64,000 nucleotides of DNA from Streptomyces griseus subsp. griseus (GTDB lineage: Bacteria > Actinomycetota > Actinomycetes > Streptomycetales > Streptomycetaceae), in contig NZ_JOJE01000027.1 in assembly GCF_000720255.1 (NCBI RefSeq), forward strand, positions 76,937-140,936, read 5' to 3'. Made by a program: the position numbers and the translations under genes. Of this stretch, positions 39,259 through 47,070 are shown in pieces; position 1 is the stretch's first letter, and the number at the start of each line of letters is the position of its first letter. The notes beneath the pieces were generated by a model. It made no database searches, was not told the DNA's origin, and saw nothing but the letters and a program-made list of their open reading frames with translations.

Positions 39259-40277
39259 GAGTTGTCCAGCGGCAGTCCGGGCGGGTTGACCTCGGACGTG
39301 GCGACGGCCTCGTTGGAGAGGTTCCAGGCCTTGAGCCACTTGGCGTACTGACCGTGCTCGATCAGGTAGTTGATGGCGTCGGCGAGGGGCTTGGCGAGGC
39401 CGCTGTCCTTCTTGGCGGTCGCGGCGATCAGCCCCTGCAGCGATGCGCCGGCGCCGGAGAACTGGCCCGCGATACGGGTCGCCTGGGGCGTGCCGGCGGT
39501 CTTCGCCGCGTGGTAGGCGAGGGCGGGGTTGGGGCCGAAGTAGGCGTCGATCTTGCCGCTGCTGAGCGCCAGGTAGATGCTGTTGCTCTCCTGGAAGTAC
39601 TTGACGGTGAGGGGCTTCTTGCCCTCCTTGGCCAGCTTGGCCTTCCACTCCAGGAGGAGCTTCTCCTGGTTGGTGCCGTTGCCGACGGAGACCGTCCTGC
39701 CGGCGAGGTTCTCGTAGTCGCCGTCGAACTTCCAGGGGTTGTCCTTCTTCACCTCGAAGGCGAGGTCGTCCTTGCGGTAGGAGGCGAACTCGTACTTCTG
39801 CTTGCGCTCCTCGGTGTCGGTGACGTTGGAGAGGGCCACGTCGACCTTTCCGCTGTCGAGGCCGATGAACAGGTTCTCCCATGTCGAACTGCGCACCTCG
39901 GGCTCGAGACCGAAGACGGCGGCGATCAGCCGGCCGAGGTCGGGCTCGGAGCCGGTGGTGGTCTTCTGGTCGCTGCCCACGAAGCCGAGCGGCGGGTTGC
40001 CGGAGGGCAGGGTGCCGGACCCGATGACCAACTTGCCGCTCTTCTTGAGGGCCGCGGGCAGTTCGGCACTGATGGACTTCACCTCGGAGACCTTGAGGGC
40101 GGTCTCCTTGGCGGCGCCGTTGGACAACCGGCCCACGGTGACCGTGCCTGCGGTGTCGGTCCTGGCGGCGGCCTGGCTGTCGCCCCCGCAGGCGGCGAGC
40201 CCGGTGGCGAGGGTGGCGACGGCGGTCGCCGCGGTGATGCCGCGTGTCAGGCTGCGTCGGGAGATCTGGGTGGGCAT
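39255..40277 (-). CDS. Amino-acid ABC transporter solute-binding lipoprotein
   Basis: A 340-residue periplasmic-type binding protein, bacterial SBP_bac_3 family. Lipobox 'LATGLAACGG' at about residues 22-31 anchors it by its Cys. Domain sequence shows 'PPLGFVGSDQKTTTGSEPDL' ('G...P-D-L' amino-acid-binding motif), 'DVALSNVTDTEERKQKYEF' and 'GKIDAYFGPNPALAYHA'. Its family transports polar amino acids or cystine. Third in the permease-ATPase-binding-protein set, and directly followed by the acetyltransferase. Confidence 0.9.
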   Translation of the reverse strand: MPTQISRRSLTRGITAATAVATLATGLAACGGDSQAAARTDTAGTVTVGRLSNGAAKETALKVSEVKSISAELPAALKKSGKLVIGSGTLPSGNPPLGFVGSDQKTTTGSEPDLGRLIAAVFGLEPEVRSSTWENLFIGLDSGKVDVALSNVTDTEERKQKYEFASYRKDDLAFEVKKDNPWKFDGDYENLAGRTVSVGNGTNQEKLLLEWKAKLAKEGKKPLTVKYFQESNSIYLALSSGKIDAYFGPNPALAYHAAKTAGTPQATRIAGQFSGAGASLQGLIAATAKKDSGLAKPLADAINYLIEHGQYAKWLKAWNLSNEAVATSEVNPPGLPLDNS

Positions 40278-40347
40278 GACTGTCCTTGTCGCTCGGAAAG
40301 GGTGCCGGGGTGGCGTGGGGTTGCGGATCTGTCGGGCTCGGGCCGGA

Positions 40348-41178
40348 TCACAGGACCCTGCTGAGGAAGTCCCTGGTCCGTTCGTGTCGCGGCTTGTCCA
40401 GGACCTCGGCGGGCGGGCCCTGTTCGACGATGCGGCCGCCGTCGATGAAGACGACCCGGTCGGCGACCTCCCGGGCGAACCCGATCTCGTGCGTGACGAT
40501 CACCAGGGTGGTGCCGCTTTTCGCGAGGTCCTTGATGACCGTGAGGACCTCGCCCACGAGTTCGGGGTCGAGGGCGGAGGTGGGCTCGTCGAAGAGGATG
40601 AGTCCCGGGCGCAGGGCCAGGGCCCGGGCGATGGCCACGCGTTGCTGCTGGCCGCCCGACAACTGCCGCGGGTAGGCGTCGGCCTTGTCCGCCAGGCCGA
40701 CCCGGCCGAGGAGTTGGCGGGCCAGGATCAGGGCCTGCGCCTTGCCGAGCTTCCCGGTGGCCACGGGGGCGGCCGCCACGTTGTCGAGGACGGTCAGATG
40801 CGGGAAGAGGTTGAAGTTCTGGAAGACGAAGCCGATGCGGCTGCGCTGGGTGAGGATGGCCCGCTCGCTCAGCTCCCGCAGCCGGTCGCCGTTGCGGCGT
40901 ACGCCGATCAGCTCGCCGTTGACGCTGACGTAGCCGCGTTCGGGCTTCTCCAGGTGGTTGATGACCCGCAGCAGGGTGGACTTGCCCGACCCGGACGGGC
41001 CGAGGATCACGGTGACCTCGCCGGGCCGCACGGTCAGGTCGACGCCGTCCAGCACGCGGTGGGCGCCGTACCACTTGTGCACGTCGTGCACTTCGACGGC
41101 GGCGGGCGCGGCCTCGGCGGTGGTGAGGGTGCCGGCGGTGGTCAGGTGTTCGGCGGTGGTGCCGTGTTCGGCGGTCAT
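40348..41178 (-). CDS. Amino-acid ABC transporter ATPase
   Basis: A 276-residue GlnQ/TcyC-type ATPase: Walker A GPSGSGKST, Q-loop 'IGFVFQNFNLFPHLTVLDN', signature 'LSGGQQQRVAIARALALRPG', Walker B 'LILFDEPTSALDPELV', H-loop 'VTHEIGFAREVAD'. The first 25 residues are a low-complexity Thr/Ala-rich extension ('TAEHGTTAEHLTTAGTLTT'). ATG overlaps the permease stop (ATGA). Confidence 0.93.
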   Translation of the reverse strand: MTAEHGTTAEHLTTAGTLTTAEAAPAAVEVHDVHKWYGAHRVLDGVDLTVRPGEVTVILGPSGSGKSTLLRVINHLEKPERGYVSVNGELIGVRRNGDRLRELSERAILTQRSRIGFVFQNFNLFPHLTVLDNVAAAPVATGKLGKAQALILARQLLGRVGLADKADAYPRQLSGGQQQRVAIARALALRPGLILFDEPTSALDPELVGEVLTVIKDLAKSGTTLVIVTHEIGFAREVADRVVFIDGGRIVEQGPPAEVLDKPRHERTRDFLSRVL

Positions 41179-42167
41179 ACGGCGGCCTCCCTGCGCAGGC
41201 GCTCACGCAGGTCGCGCAGGCCGGTGCGGAACTTCCGCAACGGGGTCGGCGGCCGGGAACGGGTGGCTCCCCGGGCGTAGTACCGCTCGACGTAGAACTG
41301 GATGACGGAGACGACGCTGGTCAGGATCAGGTACCAGACGGTGACGACCAGCAGCAGCGGCACGATGTCGCCGGGGTAGGTGGCGCCCATCGTCTGTGCG
41401 GTGCCGAACAGGTCCAGCAGGGACACGTAGAACACCAGTGAGGTGCTCTTGATCAGGCCGATCAGCTGGTTGACGTAGTTCGGGGTGATCGACCGCAGGG
41501 CTTGGGGGAAGACGATCCTGCGGAAGCGGTAGCCCTTCGGCAGGCCGAGGGCGGTGGCCGCCTCGTGCTGGCCCTGGTCGACGGAGAGGATGCCGCCGCG
41601 GACGACTTCCGCGGCGTAGGCCGCCTCGTTGAGGCTGAGGCCGATGACGGCGACGACCATGTCGGTGGCGAGCCGCGACTCGTCGAAGGAGAAGAAGGCG
41701 GGCCCGAAGGGCACTCCGACGCTCAGCGTCTTGTACAGGGCGCTGAAGTTGTAGAGGAAGAGCAGCACCACGATCAGCGGGATGGAGCGCAGTGCCCACA
41801 CGTACGTCCAGCTGACCGCGCGCAGGACCGGGCTCTTCGAGAGCCGGGCCAGCGCGAGCAGGATGCCGCCGAGCAGGCCCAACACCGCGCTGTAGGCGGC
41901 GACTTCGAGGGTGATGAGCAGCCCGTCGAGGATGGTGGGCCGCAGGAACCAGTAGCCGAAGCGGTCCCACTGGTAGAAGGGGTTGGAGATCAGGCCGTGG
42001 ACGGCCTGGGCGACCAGGACCAGGACGACCGCGGTGGCGATCCAGCGGCCGGGTTTGCGCAGCGGCTGAACTCGCTGGGGGGTGAGCTGCTTTGACGGTA
42101 CGTCGGTGGGCGGCGGCTGGTGCGGTGCCTCGGCGAGAGACACGGCTGCGCCTTGGGGTTCACTCAT
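41175..42167 (-). CDS. Amino-acid ABC transporter permease
   Basis: A 330-residue permease of the HisM/TcyB type with a cytoplasmic extension, five to six transmembrane segments and the 'EAA' loop 'NEAAYAAEVVRGGILSVDQ' followed by 'GQHEAATALGLPKGYRF'. With one permease gene the transporter probably homodimerises. The ATG at 42167 has GGAG seven bases upstream; a longer in-frame start at 42200 was rejected. The second leader peptide (42361-42504) precedes it by 193 bases. Cystine or a sulfur amino acid is the likely substrate. Confidence 0.88.
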   Translation of the reverse strand: MSEPQGAAVSLAEAPHQPPPTDVPSKQLTPQRVQPLRKPGRWIATAVVLVLVAQAVHGLISNPFYQWDRFGYWFLRPTILDGLLITLEVAAYSAVLGLLGGILLALARLSKSPVLRAVSWTYVWALRSIPLIVVLLFLYNFSALYKTLSVGVPFGPAFFSFDESRLATDMVVAVIGLSLNEAAYAAEVVRGGILSVDQGQHEAATALGLPKGYRFRRIVFPQALRSITPNYVNQLIGLIKSTSLVFYVSLLDLFGTAQTMGATYPGDIVPLLLVVTVWYLILTSVVSVIQFYVERYYARGATRSRPPTPLRKFRTGLRDLRERLRREAAV

Positions 42168-42360
42168 GACGGGCTCCGGCGGAGTCGGACGCCCCGGCAC
42201 GGCGGTGGGCCCCGCACGGGCACGGCCGCGGGAGCGAACGGGGGAAACCGCTCTGCGGCACGGAGCGACACGGGGGAGTGCACGGAACCGGGGGCTCTAC
42301 AGGGGGAACGGCACACCGCTGAGGCGGTGTTGTTGTGCGAGGTGCGGGGCTGGAAGGACG

Positions 42361-42504
42361 TCAGCCCCGACAACGGGCACGGCCCGGTGCCGTACAGAGG
42401 GCGCTGTTCACGCGCAGCAGATCGACGGAGCGGTTGGCCACGAGGGGGTACGACAGTACGCGGCTCAGGGGGCGGCGGGTCGCCGTCCTGGGAGCTGCGT
42501 ACAT
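42361..42504 (-). CDS. Cys-type leader peptide 2 (ABC importer unit)
   Basis: A 47-residue ORF from ATG 42504, with the leader-peptide motif SVDLLRVNSALCT near residues 26-38 and a second Cys near the end (ARCRG). The ribosome site is weak. The motif, position upstream of the importer operon and resemblance to leader 1 (IDLQRVAGALC) support the call; the N-terminal half may not be translated if a nearer GTG is used. Confidence 0.65.
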   Translation of the reverse strand: MYAAPRTATRRPLSRVLSYPLVANRSVDLLRVNSALCTAPGRARCRG

Positions 42505-42611
42505 GTCGTCACCGTCACTGTTCCGGCCCGGTGGGCCTTCGCGCCGTCTGCGTCGCAAGTAACGCAGTCGGTAGGTCAGAATGTCAACGCGGGCCCACAA
42601 TGTGGAACCGC

Positions 42612-43508
42612 TCAGGGGCGGTTGACCTGCGGAGGAGTATCGCCGCGGCCTGCCGCGTGGGCGGCCCAGTCCAGGATCTGGACGGCCGATCCAGCGGCCT
42701 CGAGCCCCCGGCACTGGGCCTGGTGGCGGCGGGCGATGCCGTCGAGGTCGAGGTGTGCGCCGAAGGCCGGGCGGGCGGCGAGGCGGCGGGCGTAGGCCCA
42801 CAGGGCTGGGTGGTCGGCGATGCGGTGGACGGCGGTGGCGTCCAGGTGGTGGCGGTGCACGGTGTCGAGTTCGACCAGGGCGACCCACAACGCGATGTCC
42901 GCCGCGGTGATCTGATCGCCGATCAGGTACGAGTAGCCGGTGAGGCTGCGGTCCAGCGTGTCCAGGGTGGTGAGAAGCTTCTCCAGTGCGGCGGCGCGTT
43001 CGGCCGGCTCGGTGTCGGGCGCTCCGGCGCGCTGCGCGGCCTCCTCGATGCCCTCCGCGCACAACCGCTCGACGGCCTGGATCTCCGAGTCGCCGCCGTA
43101 CGGGTACAGCGCCGGCCGGCCGCCGCCGAAGCCTCGCGCCAGGTCTCGGGTGATGTCGGGGGCGTGGGTGCTGACGATCCGCCCGGACCAGTCGTCGCTG
43201 AGCACCGGCCCGAGGGCCGCTCCGGTGTAGCGGTGCGCGCTGGCGTCGTACAGCGGCCGCAGGGCGGAGTGGCCGCCGTCGGGACAGTCGGGGACCTCGG
43301 GCAGGAGGGTCACCGGACAGGCCGCGTCGAGGCCGAGGAGTCCGTGGGTGACGGCGATGCGCAGGCCGGGGGCGGTGGCGGGCGACAGATGGAGGCGGTA
43401 GCGGCGCGGCACGGCGTAGTGGCCACTGCGGGCGTCCCGGCCGATCCGGCCCCGGAAGGCCGGGGCGGAAAGCTGGGTCGGGTGGGCGGCCGGCGGTGTG
43501 ACGGACAT
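42612..43508 (-). CDS. GST-like protein of the Xi (glutathionyl-hydroquinone reductase) class, active-site Cys missing
   Basis: A 298-residue protein with the Xi-class layout: 'PRRYRLHLSPATAPGLRIAV' and 'LLGLDAACPVTLLP' (thioredoxin-like half), then an all-helical domain 'LTTLDTLDRSLTGYSYLIGD' and 'TAADIALWVALVELDTVHRHH'. In true enzymes the motif CPWAHR sits in the first stretch; here the aligned residues are TAPGLR, so the nucleophile Cys is replaced by Thr. The length matches the family. It may have a different chemistry or thiol partner (mycothiol). Preceded by leader peptide 3 with 74 bases between. Confidence 0.75.
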   Translation of the reverse strand: MSVTPPAAHPTQLSAPAFRGRIGRDARSGHYAVPRRYRLHLSPATAPGLRIAVTHGLLGLDAACPVTLLPEVPDCPDGGHSALRPLYDASAHRYTGAALGPVLSDDWSGRIVSTHAPDITRDLARGFGGGRPALYPYGGDSEIQAVERLCAEGIEEAAQRAGAPDTEPAERAAALEKLLTTLDTLDRSLTGYSYLIGDQITAADIALWVALVELDTVHRHHLDATAVHRIADHPALWAYARRLAARPAFGAHLDLDGIARRHQAQCRGLEAAGSAVQILDWAAHAAGRGDTPPQVNRP

Positions 43509-43582
43509 GGTTCTCCCCGGAGGCGGGCGCGCGGACTACGCGCGACGGAAGCGACGTCGAGCAGGGGCGCAGGGACGTGGTG

Positions 43583-43705
43583 CTAGCCCCGAGGGCCGAT
43601 CGAGCTGCAGACGCGCAGCAGATCGATGTGACGGCGGGAGGTCAGAAGAGGCGTCGGCCGCGACGTGCGGCTCACTCGGCCGGCGACCGCCTCCATGCGC
43701 CTCAT
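43583..43705 (-). CDS. Cys-type leader peptide 3 (GST-like gene)
   Basis: A 40-residue ORF from ATG 43705, preceded by AAAAGGTAGGG. The C-terminus has RRHIDLLRVCSSIGPRG, matching the 'RRHVDLxRVxS' leader consensus of Streptomyces sulfur genes, with one Cys codon next to the motif. An in-frame ATG (43696) and GTG (43675) could also be used. Confidence 0.75.
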   Translation of the reverse strand: MRRMEAVAGRVSRTSRPTPLLTSRRHIDLLRVCSSIGPRG

Positions 43706-44225
43706 GTTTCCCTACCTTTTCACTAGGATTCCTCTTCGGAGTGTCGATCCGCCGGGGGCCGCAGTCAAGAGGGTGTCCAACAGGTGGGTGGCGGAGAGGA
43801 CCGTGACGGGAAGGCGGCGAGGAACGCAGAGGGGAAATCCGCCGGTCCGAGGGACGCGCGGTGCCTCGTAATGTTCCGAGCGCCTGGCCATCCATCTGTC
43901 AGCCGGCCGACGGCATCACGACCTGACGAGCCTCACCACCGCCTTCCCCCCTGGCCGAGCTCCTCCTCTCCGCCCCCGCCCAATCGTGCCGCCGTCGAGC
44001 TGACCGGCCTGGAGCGCATCGCCCAACTCCGTGTCCGGCTCCACGGCTTCGACCGCGACCGGAACCCGATCGCGGCACCGACGCCTCCCCAACGGCCGCC
44101 CGGAGCGACCGGCGGGCCGGCGAGGCCGAGAACCCGACCCTACGGACGAGGACGCCCCGCGAGGCCGCCGCTGCCTTCGCCCGGCGGGGGTGTCCGTGGA
44201 ACGCCGGCGACCGGCGGAGAAGGTG
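43706..44225. other. Mostly non-coding stretch with decayed coding fragments
   Basis: Contains the leader 3 promoter (43706-43760 on the minus strand, C-rich and T-rich) and a plus-strand fragment 'AVELTGLERIAQLRVRLHG' near 43990 that looks like old coding sequence but matches nothing I know. No intact gene can be supported. Confidence 0.4.
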
Positions 44226-44428
44226 ATGACCCTCGCCCCCCGCGTCGGCGAAGGGCCGTTCGGGCCGGAGGCGCGTCCCGGGCGCACCCGGGTGGAGCAG
44301 ACGGTGCTGTACCTGCACGGGGACCCGCGGCTCGCCGGCACCCCGCGGGACTCCCTGCCCACCGCCCGTCAACTCGCCCGCGCCACCGGGTACGCCGTGC
44401 TGATTCCGCGCGGCCTGCGCGAGGGTGG
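44226..44428 (+). pseudogene. N-terminal fragment of an alpha/beta hydrolase (HSL-type)
   Basis: A plus-strand stretch encodes 'TVLYLHGDPRLAGTPRDSL' then 'PTARQLARATGYAVLIPRG', where intact esterases have YLHGGxYxxGTP followed by a helix and the next strand. The oxyanion motif HGGG has become HGDP and no elbow or catalytic residues follow before the sequence runs into the ABC gene tail. A decayed gene. Confidence 0.55.
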
Positions 44429-44499
44429 CCGTCGGCCTCGCCTCGGCCCAGGTCGACCCCGCCGGGCCGACCTCAGCCCAGAGCGACCCCCCGCCGGCC

Positions 44500-46314
44500 T
44501 CAGAGCAGGTCGGCTCCCGCCGGGCTGTCGTCGAGGAAGCCTCCCGACTGGTGCTGCCACAGTTTCGCGTAGGCGCCGTCCAGCGCGAGGAGTTCCTCGT
44601 GCGTGCCCTGCTCGACGATCCTGCCGCGGTCGAGGACGACGAGTCGGTCCATGCCGGCGACCGTGCTGAGCCGGTGCGCCACCACGAGCGCCGTCCGGCC
44701 TTCCATGAGCCGCCACAACGCCTCCTGGACCAGGATCTCGCTCTCGGAGTCCAGGGCGCTGGTCGCCTCGTCGAGAAGCAGGATCGGCGCGTCGCGCAGG
44801 ATCGCCCGGGCGAGAGCGACCCGCTGGCGCTGCCCGCCGGACAGCTTGACGCCGCGCTCGCCGACGAGGGTGTGGAAACCGTCCGGCAGCGCGTCGGCGA
44901 ACTCCGTGACGTGCGCCGCCTCGGCCGCGCGGCGGATCTCGGCGTCGGTGGCGTCGGGCCGGGCGAACGCGATGTTGTCGCGGAGCGTGCGGTGGAACAT
45001 CGCCGGGTCCTGCGGCACGTAGGCGATCAGGCCGCGCAGGTCGGCCTGACGCAGCCGGCTGATGTCCTGCCCCCCGATCAGGATCCGGCCGGAGTCGATG
45101 TCCGCCATCCGCAGCAGCAGCCGGCTGAGCGTGGTCTTGCCCCCACCGGACCGGCCGACGAGACCGATCTTCGCCCCGCTGGGTACGGCCAGGTCGAGGT
45201 CCTCGAAGAGCGGCCCCGCACCGGTGTGGGCGAAGGTCACCCGCTCGAAGCGGATGTCGGCGCCCCGGGGCAGCAGCGGCTCCGGCGACACCGGATCGAG
45301 CACGCTCGGCGGCGTCAGCAGCAGTTCCGTGAACTGCGCGGCCTCCGTCATCGAGCTTTCCAGCCGCCGGTAGACCTGGTTGAACTCGAACATGATCCGC
45401 GTCGCGTTGCTGTAGTACGTGAAGGCGACCACGACCGCCTCGACACCGTGCGCGCCGCCGCCCAGCGTGACCGCGAGCAGCAGGCCCAGGGCGTTGGTCA
45501 GCACCGACATCGGTGCGACCAGCGTGTCGATGCGCAGGTTGCCGTAGTCCCACGACTTCACCATGAGCCGCCGCGACACCGCGACACGGGAGCGGTGCTC
45601 CGCGGCCTCGCGCTCCTCGGCGGCGAAGGCCCGGATCGTGTCCATGTTCATCAGGCTGTCGGCGACATGGCCCGACACCCGCGCGATCGCCTCCTCGCGC
45701 TGGTCGACGAGCCTCTGCCGGCGACGGATGAGGGGCGCGACGCACAGCGCCGTCGCTGCGATCATCACCAGGAGCCCGACCACGAGCAGCGGTTCGTAGC
45801 GCCACAGCACCACCGCCCCGAACAGGAGCGGCACGAACCGGCCCAGGATCTGGAAGGTCAGGGTGTCGACGAACTCCTCGAAACGGGAGGCGAAGCTCAG
45901 GACCCGCTTGGTCAGCGACCCGGCGAAGTTGTCGTGGAAGAACGCCGAGTCCTTGGCGAACAGTTCGTCCATGCCGATCACGTACAACTGCTCGACACCG
46001 AGGGCGTCGAGACGGTTCAGGCAATGTATGCCGACGCGCCACAGCGTCTCCGCCAGCAGGAGGACCCCGGCGAAGCCGAGGACGTAGGGCAGCGTCGAGC
46101 CGAGCGTGATCCCGGCGTCCCCGGAGATCCGGCCGACGAGTTTCGCGACGACCAACGGCGCGATGTAGTTCACGCCGATGTTGCCGAGCGCCGGCAGCAG
46201 CATGGCGGGCGCCGTCAGCCGACGCAGCCGGGCCAATTCCCGTCCGTAGTAACGAAGCGCGAGGAGCACCGAGCCCCTGCGCGGCGGAACCTCGCGCGAT
46301 TCAGGCGATCCCAT
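44500..46314 (-). CDS. ABC exporter half-transporter
   Basis: A 604-residue fused exporter: six transmembrane segments in residues 30-330, then ATPase with Walker A GRSGGGKTT, signature VKLSGGQRQR, Walker B 'ILLLDEATSALD' and 'VVAHRLSTV'. The ATG at 46314 has GGGTGG upstream; an in-frame 40-residue extension is unlikely. It may export the product of the lipid cluster to its right, or a drug; the tRNA between them argues against co-transcription. Confidence 0.87.
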   Translation of the reverse strand: MGSPESREVPPRRGSVLLALRYYGRELARLRRLTAPAMLLPALGNIGVNYIAPLVVAKLVGRISGDAGITLGSTLPYVLGFAGVLLLAETLWRVGIHCLNRLDALGVEQLYVIGMDELFAKDSAFFHDNFAGSLTKRVLSFASRFEEFVDTLTFQILGRFVPLLFGAVVLWRYEPLLVVGLLVMIAATALCVAPLIRRRQRLVDQREEAIARVSGHVADSLMNMDTIRAFAAEEREAAEHRSRVAVSRRLMVKSWDYGNLRIDTLVAPMSVLTNALGLLLAVTLGGGAHGVEAVVVAFTYYSNATRIMFEFNQVYRRLESSMTEAAQFTELLLTPPSVLDPVSPEPLLPRGADIRFERVTFAHTGAGPLFEDLDLAVPSGAKIGLVGRSGGGKTTLSRLLLRMADIDSGRILIGGQDISRLRQADLRGLIAYVPQDPAMFHRTLRDNIAFARPDATDAEIRRAAEAAHVTEFADALPDGFHTLVGERGVKLSGGQRQRVALARAILRDAPILLLDEATSALDSESEILVQEALWRLMEGRTALVVAHRLSTVAGMDRLVVLDRGRIVEQGTHEELLALDGAYAKLWQHQSGGFLDDSPAGADLL

Positions 46315-46586
46315 AACCACCCTGTGGTGTCGTGTGGCGGCCCGCGTGCTGGTCCGGACGGCTGCCGTCGCTCGAGGCACGCCCCATGGTGCGAGTACGC
46401 GCAGGCCAGAGACCGAAGTGTCCCGCGTCGACACCCGCGCGGTCCAAGCGTTTTACGGGCGCGCGGGGTTCTTCGGGGGGCTCGAAGGAAGCGGTCGGGG
46501 GTGGGAGGCGGCGCACCGCGCCACCGGAACATGGAAGAGACCGCCTCGGATCATTCCAAGACGGTCTCTGACCTGCTCTCAGCAAG

Positions 46587-46660
<74 letters not shown>

Positions 46661-46848
46661 GTGCGCCGCACGTGGTGACCCACGTGATCGCGCAGGTAAA
46701 CACTACCGCACCCCCGGCGGTGCGTTCACACCGCACTCCAGCATGATCTTTGAAACGTTTCACCCAGCCGTCGGCCTCATACGTGTACAGCGCAGCCCGG
46801 CCGCGACGCTTCAGCGGTTCAAGCGCGACTTCGGCGATGTGAGGCGAG

Positions 46849-46925
46849 GTTGACCGGTCCTCCGGGCAAGGGAATTGATCCGGTTTCCGACCTTCGGGAC
46901 ACGGTCGATGATTGACCGGATCAAT
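46849..46925. promoter_or_regulatory. Repeated operator-like elements upstream of the PUFA-like cluster
   Basis: ATTGATCCGGT at 46874-46884 and its exact reverse complement ACCGGATCAAT at 46915-46925 form an 11-bp inverted repeat with a 30-base spacer. A related element GTTGACCGGT is at 46849-46858, and the 46911-46925 copy is itself a quasi-palindrome (ATTGA CCGGA TCAAT). These lie 146-222 bases before the PKS start, a natural position for a TetR- or FadR-like regulator site. No regulator gene is adjacent. Confidence 0.6.
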
Positions 46926-47070
46926 GCGGCGCCGAACAGCGACAGTCGTTCAACATTGACCCGCGAGTAATAACCGGACCGGAACCCTCATGCCCTCCGG
47001 TGAATTCCGATTCGCCGTCTTTGTTGTGCCGCACCCCCCACCGTGCAGTTCATCCTTGATTCGGAGAATC

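Noticed and set aside
46990..47070. Longer N-terminus for the first synthase (ATG 46990)
   Set aside because: No ribosome site, and family N-terminus begins around 'MTFAVRSEDVF'; GGAG precedes 47071.
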